Origin: Clostridiales bacterium
GTDB lineage: Bacteria; Bacillota; Clostridia; Christensenellales; Borkfalkiaceae
Reading direction: 5' to 3'
Assembly (NCBI GenBank): GCA_015069285.1
Contig: SVIX01000002.1
Location: 18,335-82,334, forward strand
Length of the DNA stretch: 64,000 nucleotides
Below the pieces are notes generated by a model. The model was given only the letters and a program-made list of their open reading frames with translations, searched no databases and was not told the DNA's origin. A program made the position numbers and the translations under genes. Of the stretch, positions 25,128 through 33,845 are shown piece after piece. The stretch's first letter is position 1. Each line of letters begins with the position of its first letter.

Positions 25128-26051
25128 TTATAATTCGCTTACCCGTAAATTCGACATTACTTCTTCGTACTTGTCTTTCGTAAACGAAACTTGCCCCGTC
25201 GTCATAACCGTTGCCGTACCAGCCGCTACGCCCGCGCGTAAAATTTCCGATAACGGCGCGTCCTCTTTCAAAGCCATTGCCGCCGCTGCGACCATACCGT
25301 CCCCCGCGCCAACCGTTGAATTTACGGCTACGTTTAAACTCTTGCAATAATAATTTTTTCTACCGTCGGTAATGACCGCGCCTTGTTTCCCCAACGACAA
25401 CAACACCCGTTTTGCTCCGCGGTCTATCAATTCGTAGCAACCCGCGAGCATATCGTCCTTATCTTGGATTCTTCTACCGAGCGTATTTTCCAACTCGTCT
25501 ATATTCGGTTTTATCAAATCCGCGCCTTCTGCAATCGCCGAGCAAAGCCTATTTCCCGACGCGTCCACAATTTTTAAAGACTTACTATCTACGGCGCGAG
25601 CCAAATTCCCGTAATAACTTTCTTCTACGCCACGAGGAAGCCCGCCCGATAAAACGGTAATAGAGCTCTGAGCGGAAATTTCACGAACGGTTGTTAAAAC
25701 CTCTCCGAGTTTTTCTTTGGAAACGGCTTCCCCTACGTCGTTGACTTCGGTGAGCATCGCACGGCTATCGATAAATTTATAATTCTCTCTCGCCCTGCCT
25801 TTATTCCAAACAAATCGGAAAGAAACGCCCTCTTTATTCAATGCGTTTTCAAACATATACCCGTTTTCGTTATACATAAAACCCGTAGCAAAAGCGTTAC
25901 CCCCCAAACGCGTTACACCAATCGCCACGTTTAAAGCTTTACCGCCAAAAGAAAGCGTCTTGCTTTTTACCACGTTGGTTTTCCCTATATTCAACGAATC
26001 CAATTCAATCGTTACGTCTATACAAGGACTCATACACACCGTTAATATCAT
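25128..26051 (-). CDS. PfkB-family sugar-phosphate kinase, 1-phosphofructokinase-like
   Basis: Ribokinase-fold kinase of the FruK/LacC subgroup, phosphorylating fructose-1-phosphate or tagatose-6-phosphate. The N-terminal VCMSPCIDVTIELD start and FGGKALNVAIGVTRLGG (about 35) are typical of 1-PFK/tagatose-6-P kinases. The C-terminal PfkB signature contains NSTVGAGDGMVAAAAMAL with catalytic Asp near residue 255. At 307 residues the length is normal. No PTS fructose component or regulator gene adjoins it, so the substrate is open. A stable hairpin lies in its leader. Confidence 0.88.
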   Translation of the reverse strand: MILTVCMSPCIDVTIELDSLNIGKTNVVKSKTLSFGGKALNVAIGVTRLGGNAFATGFMYNENGYMFENALNKEGVSFRFVWNKGRARENYKFIDSRAMLTEVNDVGEAVSKEKLGEVLTTVREISAQSSITVLSGGLPRGVEESYYGNLARAVDSKSLKIVDASGNRLCSAIAEGADLIKPNIDELENTLGRRIQDKDDMLAGCYELIDRGAKRVLLSLGKQGAVITDGRKNYYCKSLNVAVNSTVGAGDGMVAAAAMALKEDAPLSEILRAGVAAGTATVMTTGQVSFTKDKYEEVMSNLRVSEL

Positions 26052-26073
26052 ATCTGTTTCCTCTTCTCAAAGT

Positions 26074-26106
26074 GACGGGCGTTTGCTTATTTTTAAATAA
26101 CCCGTC
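26074..26106 (-). promoter_or_regulatory. Hairpin in the 5' leader of the PfkB-family gene
   Basis: GACGGG (26074-26079) pairs with CCCGTC (26101-26106), and a nested TTATTT/AAATAA repeat lies inside the loop. It sits between a weak promoter candidate (TTAATA at 26171-26176, 17-base spacer, TATAAT at 26148-26153) and the ATG at 26051, so it could be a regulatory leader structure. Confidence 0.45.
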
Positions 26107-26215
26107 TACTCATATTCCCCTAATTTTTTTAATATTATTTTAAAAGAATTATACAACAAAAAAATGACAATATTAAGAAAAAATTGTAAAATTTTCCATT
26201 TATTTTCGTTTGCAT

Positions 26216-26253
26216 AAAAAAACCGTTCTCCGTCCTTGGAAAACGGTTTTTCG
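26216..26253 (-). terminator. Terminator after pfkA
   Basis: AACCGTT (26221-26227) pairs with AACGGTT (26242-26248), extended by A/T tracts on both sides. On the minus strand it ends in TTTTTTT, immediately after the pfkA stop. Confidence 0.85.
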
Positions 26254-26258
26254 TTTGC

Positions 26259-27221
26259 TTACATAGAAATCATTTGCAACGTTTCGTACAATTCGTAATT
26301 AAACGTCTTTTTCATAGATACCGCTTCGATAATATCCATTTCAATAATTTTATTATTGCGAATACCTACCGCGCGGTTTCCTATGCCTTCGTTAAGAAGT
26401 CTTACCGCTTTATTGCCAAACTGCGCCGCCAACATTCTATCCGCCATCGTAGGCGAACCTCCGCGTTGTACGTGACCGATACAAGTAGGACGAACGTCGT
26501 ACGTAGTACTTGCCTGTAATTGTTTCGCAAACTGATCCGCGCTCATTGCGCCTTCTGCAACGACGATGATATTCGAGTGCTTTCCGTTTGCACGCGAAGC
26601 GTTAATTTTCTCTATAATTTCTCCCATATCAAAAGCAATTTCGGGAACGACGATAATCTCCGCGCCGGACGCGATACCGCTATAAAGCGCAATATCCCCA
26701 CAATGCCTACCCATAACTTCCACGACGGAAATACGCTCGTGCGAGGTCATCGTATCGCGCAACTTATTAATAATATCTAAACAGGTATTTACCGCCGTAT
26801 CAAAACCGAGCGCGTAATCGGTATATTCAATGTCGTTGTCAATCGTGGCGGGAATCCCAATCGTAGGCACGCCAAATTCCTCGGTAAGCGCTCTTGCACC
26901 GCGGAACGACCCGTCGCCACCGATAACGACCAATCCTTCAATTCCATATTTTTCAAGCGTTTTTACCGCTTGTTGCTTGCCTTCTTTCGTAAGCATTTCA
27001 AGACATCTTGCCGAACGAAGTTTCGTCCCGCCAAGTTGTACGATATTGGATACGCTACGCATTTCCATTGGAATTACGCAGTCTTCAATCAATCCAGCGT
27101 ATCCGCGTTCAACGCCGAACACTTCCATACCAAAATAAATTCCCGAACGAACCACAGCGCGAATTGCGGCGTTCATACCAGGTGCATCTCCACCGCTTGT
27201 CAATAAGCCTATACGTTTCAT
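26259..27221 (-). CDS. pfkA: 6-phosphofructokinase
   Basis: Glycolytic enzyme phosphorylating fructose-6-phosphate. The family motifs are TSGGDAPGMNAAIRA (8-22), GGDGSFRGA near residue 100, the catalytic TIDNDI segment near 123, and MGRHCGDIALYSGIA near 165. At 320 residues it matches bacterial ATP-PFK. The first phosphate-site residue is Gly (GGDGS), as in ATP-dependent enzymes. The residue before TIDND is Ala (PATIDND) where ATP enzymes usually have Gly and PPi enzymes Lys. ATP use remains most likely. It has its own promoter and terminator downstream of dnaE. Confidence 0.95.
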   Translation of the reverse strand: MKRIGLLTSGGDAPGMNAAIRAVVRSGIYFGMEVFGVERGYAGLIEDCVIPMEMRSVSNIVQLGGTKLRSARCLEMLTKEGKQQAVKTLEKYGIEGLVVIGGDGSFRGARALTEEFGVPTIGIPATIDNDIEYTDYALGFDTAVNTCLDIINKLRDTMTSHERISVVEVMGRHCGDIALYSGIASGAEIIVVPEIAFDMGEIIEKINASRANGKHSNIIVVAEGAMSADQFAKQLQASTTYDVRPTCIGHVQRGGSPTMADRMLAAQFGNKAVRLLNEGIGNRAVGIRNNKIIEMDIIEAVSMKKTFNYELYETLQMISM

Positions 27222-27311
27222 AAACTTTTACCTCTCGTTTGTTTGTATCTCACGAATTTCCTTATATCATTATGCGCCGTCGGTTTCCCCCGATTTTTTG
27301 CATACACATAT

Positions 27312-27339
27312 ATTATACCGATTTTTTAATAAAAAACAA
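27312..27339 (-). promoter_or_regulatory. Promoter of pfkA
   Basis: Minus-strand -35 TTGTTT (27334-27339), 16-base spacer and perfect -10 TATAAT (27312-27317), leaving a leader of roughly 85 bases before the pfkA ATG. Confidence 0.6.
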
Positions 27340-27376
27340 CCTTTTTTATAGCTTTTTTAGTATTTTCCCAAAAAGA

Positions 27377-30300
27377 TTATAGAAGTTTTATGCAACTTTC
27401 GTTTAAAAATCCGCTAATCTCTGCCATTAACGCTTTACTCGGCGTTACTTTTTGAGAACAAAGCATCTTTTTCCCGTTTTTGACAAATACCACCGCCGTA
27501 CTGCCTTCGTAGAAAGTAAGCGTTTCCATCAACTCGTCGACGTCCGCATCGTCCAACGACGAAACGTTCAACCAAAGTTTCTTTTCCTCGTTTGATTTTT
27601 CCCGTTGAGGCGCAACGCTGGCGGTTTGCTCGGGAGAACTCAACGAAGGTTGTCCGTCCGATACGTTAAATTCCGTCATTCGGTCTACGATAATAGCGGG
27701 AAGTTTTTCCGCGTCAATATTTAATTTTCCCGAAAGATAAACGACTTTGTCGTTTTCTAAGAACGGACGAATTTTATCGTATACTTTAGGAAAACATACG
27801 CACTCAATCGACCCGTACAAATCTTCCACCGTGACGAACGCCATAAATTGTCCCGATTTCGTTTTTAATTTCTTATACGCGGAAATCATACCGCCCATCG
27901 TCACCGGAGTACCGTCGGCAAGGTCCGTATACGTTTTTACGCCCGTTTCCTCATCTTCGGTATACGAATTAAGAACGGAGCAATTAAACGACGCGTCTTT
28001 AAAATAAGGCAAAAATTTCTCAAACGGATGTCCGCTAACGTATACGCCCAACACCGATTTTTCCTTGGATAATTTTTCCATCGTTTCATATTCGGGAATA
28101 TTCGGAAAATCAATCTTCAATGCCGTTTCCTGCAAAATACTTCCGAATAAAGAAATTTGCGCGCCCGATTTTTGTTTATCTATCGCATTCATTCTTGAAA
28201 GCGCGTCTTCGTAGACGCTTGCCACTTGCGCACGCGCATACCCAAACGAATCGAACGCCCCCGCGTAAATTAAGCTTTCTAAAATACGCTTATTCACAAA
28301 TTTAATGCAACGCATAATAAAATCGGAGAAATCTTTAAACAATCCATTTTCGTCCCGTTCTTTTATAACGGAAGAAATCGCCTCTTGTCCAACGCCACGG
28401 AGCGCGCCAAGTCCAATGCGGAGTCCGTTTCCTTCCACCCAGAAAATCTCTTTCGATTTATTGATATCGGGGGGCAAAACGTCGATGTTTTTTTCCTTCA
28501 TATACATAATATACTTGGAAACTTCGTCGATTTTATCAATACGGTCGTTGAGGATGCCCGCAAGGAATTCCTTAGGATAGAACGCTTTCAAATACGCCGT
28601 ACGATACGCCACCACCGCGTACGCCGCCGCGTGCGATTTATTGAACGCGTAGGAAGCAAAGCTTTCCATATCCGCGAAAATCTTCGCCGCAACCTCGGCG
28701 GGAATCCCCAGCGAAGCGCAACCCGTGATATTATCCTCGGGCGAACCGTAAATAAATTTATCTTTTTGTTCCATCAACTCTTTCTTCTTCTTTTTCGCCA
28801 TAGCGCGACGAACGAGGTCCGCTTGTCCGAGCGAATAGCCTGCAAGTTGTTGGAAAATTTGCATTACTTGTTCTTGATAAATAATAACGCCGTAAGAATT
28901 TTTTAAAATAGGCTCTAAATACGGTGTATCGTAAACGATGCGTTCGGGATAATGCTTATTTTCAATATACTTAGGAATAAAGTCCATAGGACCGGGACGA
29001 TACAACGAAATACCTGCAATCAAATCTTCCAAACAGGTCGGTTGCAAGTCCTTCATAAATTTCTTCATTCCGCCTTGTTCAAGTTGGAACACAGCGTCGG
29101 TATCCCCCGACGAAATAAGCTGATACGCTTCGGGTACGTCTACCCCGATTTTATTAAAATCTATCTCTATTCCACGCCCTATTTTAATGTATTCGAGGGT
29201 GTTTTGAATATCCGTAAGCGTTGTGAGCGCAAGGAAGTCCATTTTTAACATTCCCACGGCTTCCACTTCTTTCATATCAAACTGCGTAACGATATCTTCC
29301 CCGTTCCGCGCTAAAGGCACGTTATCCGAAAGCACTTTATTGCAAATAACGACGCCAGCGGCGTGTTCGGAAGTGTTTTTGGGCATCCCTTCCAATTTAA
29401 GCCCCATATCGATAACGCGGTGCAATTCCTCGTTCGTTTCGTATACTTCAATAAATTCAGGATTGCGTTTTTGTTTTTGTTCGGCAAGTTTCTTTTGTAA
29501 TTCTACGCGTTTTTCTTCGTTCTCCTCGCTCGCGATTTGTTTTTCGAGTTTAGGAATTTTCAACCCAAGCAACTCGCCAATCGTCGATTTACCGTCCATG
29601 AGCTTTGCTACTTTGTCCGTTTCAGAATAAGGAACGCCCATAACGCGTCCTACGTCTTTAATAACGGCGCGCGAAGCCAGCGTACCGAAGGTAACTATTT
29701 GCGCAACGTTTTCAGGATGATATTTTTTACGAACGTATTCTATCGTTTCGTATCGGCGTTTCGTGCAGAAATCCACGTCGAAGTCGGGCATAGAAACACG
29801 GTCGGGGTTTAAAAACCGTTCAAAGAGTAAATCGTAACGAAGCGGGTCTACGTCGGTAATACCAATCGAATACGCTACGATACTGCCTACGCCCGAACCG
29901 CGCCCCGGGCCTACGGGTATCCCGTTCAATCTGGACCAGTTGATATAATCCCAAACGATAAGGAAATAATCCGCAAAACCCATTTTTATAATAATACCAA
30001 GCTCGTAATTTACCCTATCTTTGATTTCTTGCGTTATATTATCATATCTACCCTTTAACCCGTCCCACGTCAATTTGGTGAGATAATCGGGCGAAGACGA
30101 GCCGTCGTCGGGTTTATACAAAGGAATCAGCGAGGTATCACGAATAGGGTCGCCCTTAGGCGTAATATCAAATACGGGTTCTTCGATTTTATTTGCAATG
30201 ACGCGCGTATTGGAAATAGCCTCGGGAACGTAATGAAAAAGCTCTGCCATTTCATCGCCCGATTTCATATAAAATTCGTGTTGTTCAAAACGCATTTTCG

Positions 30301-30988
30301 GATTTTCAAGAGTAGATTTCGTTTGAATACACAACAAAATTTCGTGCGCTTCCCAATCTTCTTTTTCGATGTAATGCACGTCGTTGGTCGCAACGAGTTG
30401 AATATCAAGCTCTCGTGCTATCTTAATTAAATCGGGGAGAATTTGTTTTTGTTCTTCAATACCGTGATCCTGAATTTCAATATAAAAATCTTCCCCGTAA
30501 ATTTCTTTCATTTCCGACGCCCAGCGTTTCGCCTCGTCGTATTCGCCTTTTAATAAAAGTTGCGGAAGTCTGCCTGCCAAACACGCGGAAAGACAAATAA
30601 CGCCTTCGTGATATTGCTTTATTAAATCGTAGCTAATTCTCGGTTTTCCGCCGTAATACCCGTCGATATACGAAAGCGAATCCAACTTGACGATATTTTT
30701 ATATCCCGTCTTGTTTTTTGCAAGCAAAACGATATGCTCGTTTTTTATCCCGAACTGTTTGGTAAGGTGGTCGTCTACGGCGTATAATTCACAACCTATA
30801 ATGTACTGTATGCCTTTTTTTACACATTCTTCAGCAAAATATAACGACGCGTACATATTTCCGTGGTCAGTAATTGCGCAAGCGTTAATGTTGTTTTTAA
30901 CCAAATGCTCAATTAAATCGTCCACCTTTGCGGCGCCGTCCAAAAGACTATATTCCGTATGTAAATGTAAATGCACAAAATCCGTCAT
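27377..30988 (-). CDS. dnaE: DNA polymerase III subunit alpha DnaE
   Basis: C-family replicative polymerase. The N-terminal PHP domain starts with HLHLHTEYSLLDGA (6-19). The polymerase core contains GRGSGVGS and the catalytic PDFDVDFC motif near residue 400. The helix-hairpin-helix region and an OB-fold (GGMISAYKKLKTKSGQFMAFVTVEDLYGS) lie in the last third. At 1203 residues it is the DnaE type, not PolC (no embedded DEDD exonuclease). It lies 19 bases after whiA in a murB-php-whiA-dnaE run and probably shares that transcript. Confidence 0.98.
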   Translation of the reverse strand: MTDFVHLHLHTEYSLLDGAAKVDDLIEHLVKNNINACAITDHGNMYASLYFAEECVKKGIQYIIGCELYAVDDHLTKQFGIKNEHIVLLAKNKTGYKNIVKLDSLSYIDGYYGGKPRISYDLIKQYHEGVICLSACLAGRLPQLLLKGEYDEAKRWASEMKEIYGEDFYIEIQDHGIEEQKQILPDLIKIARELDIQLVATNDVHYIEKEDWEAHEILLCIQTKSTLENPKMRFEQHEFYMKSGDEMAELFHYVPEAISNTRVIANKIEEPVFDITPKGDPIRDTSLIPLYKPDDGSSSPDYLTKLTWDGLKGRYDNITQEIKDRVNYELGIIIKMGFADYFLIVWDYINWSRLNGIPVGPGRGSGVGSIVAYSIGITDVDPLRYDLLFERFLNPDRVSMPDFDVDFCTKRRYETIEYVRKKYHPENVAQIVTFGTLASRAVIKDVGRVMGVPYSETDKVAKLMDGKSTIGELLGLKIPKLEKQIASEENEEKRVELQKKLAEQKQKRNPEFIEVYETNEELHRVIDMGLKLEGMPKNTSEHAAGVVICNKVLSDNVPLARNGEDIVTQFDMKEVEAVGMLKMDFLALTTLTDIQNTLEYIKIGRGIEIDFNKIGVDVPEAYQLISSGDTDAVFQLEQGGMKKFMKDLQPTCLEDLIAGISLYRPGPMDFIPKYIENKHYPERIVYDTPYLEPILKNSYGVIIYQEQVMQIFQQLAGYSLGQADLVRRAMAKKKKKELMEQKDKFIYGSPEDNITGCASLGIPAEVAAKIFADMESFASYAFNKSHAAAYAVVAYRTAYLKAFYPKEFLAGILNDRIDKIDEVSKYIMYMKEKNIDVLPPDINKSKEIFWVEGNGLRIGLGALRGVGQEAISSVIKERDENGLFKDFSDFIMRCIKFVNKRILESLIYAGAFDSFGYARAQVASVYEDALSRMNAIDKQKSGAQISLFGSILQETALKIDFPNIPEYETMEKLSKEKSVLGVYVSGHPFEKFLPYFKDASFNCSVLNSYTEDEETGVKTYTDLADGTPVTMGGMISAYKKLKTKSGQFMAFVTVEDLYGSIECVCFPKVYDKIRPFLENDKVVYLSGKLNIDAEKLPAIIVDRMTEFNVSDGQPSLSSPEQTASVAPQREKSNEEKKLWLNVSSLDDADVDELMETLTFYEGSTAVVFVKNGKKMLCSQKVTPSKALMAEISGFLNESCIKLL

Positions 30989-31007
30989 AATTTTCTTCCT
31001 TTTCTTT

Positions 31008-31940
31008 TTACAGTTCTTCCGCCAATTTCAATAACTTACGAATACGATGATTTAAACAACTTTTACTTATCCCTAAGTATTCCGCAAGCTCTCTTAACGA
31101 CATCGTAGGGAATTGCAGTCTTGCCCTTGCCAATATTTTTAATTCCTCGCTCATCTGATTAAAATCCGCTTTTTCGTGCAATTTGCGGATAGCTACAACC
31201 TGTTTAACAGACGCAATCACCGTTTTATCCGCGTTTCCCGCCATACAATTTTTCGCGCGGTTATCGTTGTTCGCCTCGTCGCGCTCTTCCACACGCGCGT
31301 TAAATTTTTTTAACGCGTTATCCGTACCTACGATGGATAAAAAATCGGAAATCGCCTCTTTGCTTTTGATATACACCACTTGCGTTTCTTTACGGCGGAT
31401 AAGCCGAGCAATCACTTCGTATTCATTCAATAGTTTACAAAAATCACGCGCCGTTTGTTTTTCGTCGAATACGATTTCCAAATGATAACCCGTTCCGTTT
31501 TTAGGCAAAATACAACTTCCGCTCCCCAAAAAAGCGCCTTGAATATAGGCAATTTGACAAGCCTCCGTTTTTATTAAACTAGGTAAAATCCCTTCGCGAA
31601 TTTCCTGTGTGCCTTTTTTAAGCAACCCAAGGGTTTTTAAAACGGAATACGAAATATCGGGCGGACAAAGCAAAACGAGCTTGTCCCTACCGCTCATTCT
31701 ATCCATCGACGCGCGCGTAAGCGTAAGTTCGGCTTTAAAAAGTTCGGAAAATACGTTCGTAAAATATTCTGCAACCGTTTCCGTTTCACTCACGAGAAAA
31801 AAGGTTGGCTTACCGTCGGCTACGCCAAGCGTTCCGCTCGTACGCACGAACGCGGAAAACCCCGCCGTATTCACGCCCTTCTCTTTATTGGCAGAAATTC
31901 GATTTACTATTTCTTTTTTTATTTCCGTTGAAAAACTCAT
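31008..31940 (-). CDS. whiA: Transcriptional regulator WhiA
   Basis: DNA-binding protein of Gram-positive bacteria, linked to cell division and, in streptomycetes, sporulation. It starts with the family-typical SFSTEIKKEIVNRI. The N-terminal part is LAGLIDADG-homing-endonuclease-like but lacks catalysis (QIAYIQGAFLGSGSC at about 128). The C-terminal helix-turn-helix is SLRELAEYLGISKSCLNHRIRKL, near residue 280. At 310 residues it has normal length. In many Firmicutes whiA follows rapZ and yvcK. Here those two are absent from the cluster and a PHP phosphatase precedes it instead. Confidence 0.96.
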   Translation of the reverse strand: MSFSTEIKKEIVNRISANKEKGVNTAGFSAFVRTSGTLGVADGKPTFFLVSETETVAEYFTNVFSELFKAELTLTRASMDRMSGRDKLVLLCPPDISYSVLKTLGLLKKGTQEIREGILPSLIKTEACQIAYIQGAFLGSGSCILPKNGTGYHLEIVFDEKQTARDFCKLLNEYEVIARLIRRKETQVVYIKSKEAISDFLSIVGTDNALKKFNARVEERDEANNDNRAKNCMAGNADKTVIASVKQVVAIRKLHEKADFNQMSEELKILARARLQFPTMSLRELAEYLGISKSCLNHRIRKLLKLAEEL

Positions 31941-31957
31941 TATATCCTCTAAAACGT

Positions 31958-32734
31958 TTACATACGTTTTTTATACTCAGAAAAACGAAAAGTCGGCAGT
32001 CTTCCCTCAACGTTATCAACGCGTTCCATAGGAAAGTTTAAGCGCATAAGTTGCGCCTCGATTAGCGCCTTATCTCCTACGCGATTCGCGGAATGAGCGT
32101 CTGAATTGATAATAAACCGCGCAGAGGTTTTTGCAATAATTTCCGTAAGCTCCTCATCCGTTAAATGTTGTTTTTTGCTGTTTAATTCTATATACGTACC
32201 GTAATCGGAAGCGCATTTTGCAACTTCTAACGCATCGGCAGGGCAAAGATATCCAAGATGCGTCACGGCGTCCAACGGATTTTTTTTGATAGCGTTAATA
32301 TAAGCTTTCGTGTTCAACGCTATCAGTTTCTCCGAAGGTTTTTTAGTAAATTTATCCGCAAAAAAGTTACCGCAACCGTATTTTGTGAAATCGGTAAAAG
32401 TATCATACCAAACAAACACGTGTTTTCCACAAAAAAATATATCGAAGTTTTCAAAATCTTTTTCCGTCAAATCGGTTACGCCGTCTACCCCGCGAACGTT
32501 CGTTTCTATTCCGACAAGGACCTTCACGCCGTATTTTTCTTCGGCTGATTTACAATCGTTTATATAGGAGGCAAGTTTCTTTCTTCTAAGTCCAAACGCT
32601 ACGTGTGAAAAACCGTGGTCGGTGATACCAATTTGTTGTAGCCCAAGCTTTTTCGCTTGACAAACGTTTTCCTCAACGGTATTTTTACCGTGAGAATAAG
32701 GCGTATGCGTATGATAATCAGCCGTTAAAACCAC
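31958..32734 (-). CDS. PHP-domain phosphoesterase, histidinol-phosphatase-like
   Basis: Metal-dependent phosphoesterase of the PHP family. Metal-binding motifs are visible: DYHTHTPYSHG (5-15), GITDHGFSH (36-44), GIETNV (about 75), THLGY (about 158) and NSDAHSANRVGD (about 214). At 258 residues it is close to HisK/YcdX-type enzymes. No histidine-biosynthesis gene adjoins it, and homologues often sit beside murB, so a role outside histidine synthesis is possible. It is separated by 13 bases from murB and 17 from whiA. Confidence 0.88.
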   Translation of the reverse strand: MVLTADYHTHTPYSHGKNTVEENVCQAKKLGLQQIGITDHGFSHVAFGLRRKKLASYINDCKSAEEKYGVKVLVGIETNVRGVDGVTDLTEKDFENFDIFFCGKHVFVWYDTFTDFTKYGCGNFFADKFTKKPSEKLIALNTKAYINAIKKNPLDAVTHLGYLCPADALEVAKCASDYGTYIELNSKKQHLTDEELTEIIAKTSARFIINSDAHSANRVGDKALIEAQLMRLNFPMERVDNVEGRLPTFRFSEYKKRM

Positions 32735-32747
32735 TTTAATTTCCTCT

Positions 32748-33620
32748 TTATTCCAAATATCGTATTTCTTCTTCCAACCGTATTTTATATTGCGCGTATA
32801 CGGTGTTTTTTATTAAATGGATAAGCGTTCGAATTTCCGTTGAGGTTGCGTTTCCTTTATTGATTATAAAATTTGCGTGAATATCCGATATGCACGCGTC
32901 CCCGAACGCATAACCTTTTAATCCGCTATTTTCAATCAATTTCCCCGCCGATACGCCTCGTACGTTTTTAAAGACGCACCCCATACTTTTACCCTTGGGC
33001 AAATGCGCACGTCTACTTTTATAGCGTTCAAGTTCCTCTTCAATCGTCTGCATCGTGCTTTTTTCAAGTCGTAATTTTGCCCCTAAAATCACAGCGTCTT
33101 CCTGCATAAATACGCTTTGTTTATACGCGTATCCACATTCGTCGTGCGAAAGGGTATACACCTTTCCCTCTCGCCATATTTTAACTTCTTCGACAAGTTC
33201 GCCGATATATCCGCCCTGCACGCCTGCGTTCATATATAACGCGCCACCCAAAGTACACGGAATCCCTTGCAAAAATTCCGCTCCGCTCAAAAGGTGCGTT
33301 TTACAATACGCAAGCAATTTCGCGCCTTTAACGCCCGCCTCGAAAAAGTTACCCTCTATTCCCGTTAATTTTTTCGTACAAACGAAGACGCGTTTAGAAA
33401 CCCCGTCCGGCGGTAAAACGTTACTCATACACCCAACGACGTAAAAAGGAATGGCTTTTTCGGATAATGCGGATAACAACTCCACCGTATCGGAAAGAGT
33501 GGTAGGATAAAACGCCGTAACGGCTACGCCTCCGCAACCTATGGTCGAATTTTCGGAAAAAGAAAACGGTTGTTGTAAACCGAAACGCTCCCAACCTGCG
33601 TTTTTTTTAATTTCGTACAA
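32748..33620 (-). CDS. murB: UDP-N-acetylenolpyruvoylglucosamine reductase MurB
   Basis: FAD/NADPH enzyme making UDP-MurNAc for peptidoglycan. Family motifs: TIGCGGVAVTAFYP (about 27), VVGCMSNVLPP (58-68), GIPCTLGGALYMNAGVQGG (about 119), the catalytic GKSMGCVFKN (about 205) and a final INKGNATSTEI. At 290 residues it is a type II MurB, lacking the extra C-terminal insertions. The reading frame opens with a TTG codon. AGGAG lies 12 bases upstream, and no in-frame ATG is available. Confidence 0.95.
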   Translation of the reverse strand: MYEIKKNAGWERFGLQQPFSFSENSTIGCGGVAVTAFYPTTLSDTVELLSALSEKAIPFYVVGCMSNVLPPDGVSKRVFVCTKKLTGIEGNFFEAGVKGAKLLAYCKTHLLSGAEFLQGIPCTLGGALYMNAGVQGGYIGELVEEVKIWREGKVYTLSHDECGYAYKQSVFMQEDAVILGAKLRLEKSTMQTIEEELERYKSRRAHLPKGKSMGCVFKNVRGVSAGKLIENSGLKGYAFGDACISDIHANFIINKGNATSTEIRTLIHLIKNTVYAQYKIRLEEEIRYLE

Positions 33621-33774
33621 TACTTCTTACGCTCCTATTATAACATATTTTTTCGATTTTTGAAAGTGTTTAATCAATTAAAAAAATTTTTTTTTACAGA
33701 TTGACTCTCTTATTTATAAATATGTTTTTTTTCCTATACCTATACCTCTTCACAAAATAAAAAGCGAACGAATA

Positions 33775-33808
33775 ACGGCGTAGCGATAAATCCCTATCGC
33801 TACGCCGT
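33775..33808 (-). terminator. Terminator-like hairpin after nagA
   Basis: Perfect 14-base-pair stem ACGGCGTAGCGATA / TATCGCTACGCCGT (33775-33788 and 33795-33808) with a 6-base loop, located 37 bases after the nagA stop. The T tract beyond it is interrupted, but the stem is among the strongest in the window. Confidence 0.75.
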
Positions 33809-33845
33809 AACTATATTATTTAAATGAAAAATCTCCAACTCTTTT

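Noticed and set aside
33637-33665. TATAAT promoter directly upstream of murB
   Set aside because: It would overlap or remove the ribosome binding site and has a poor -35 box.
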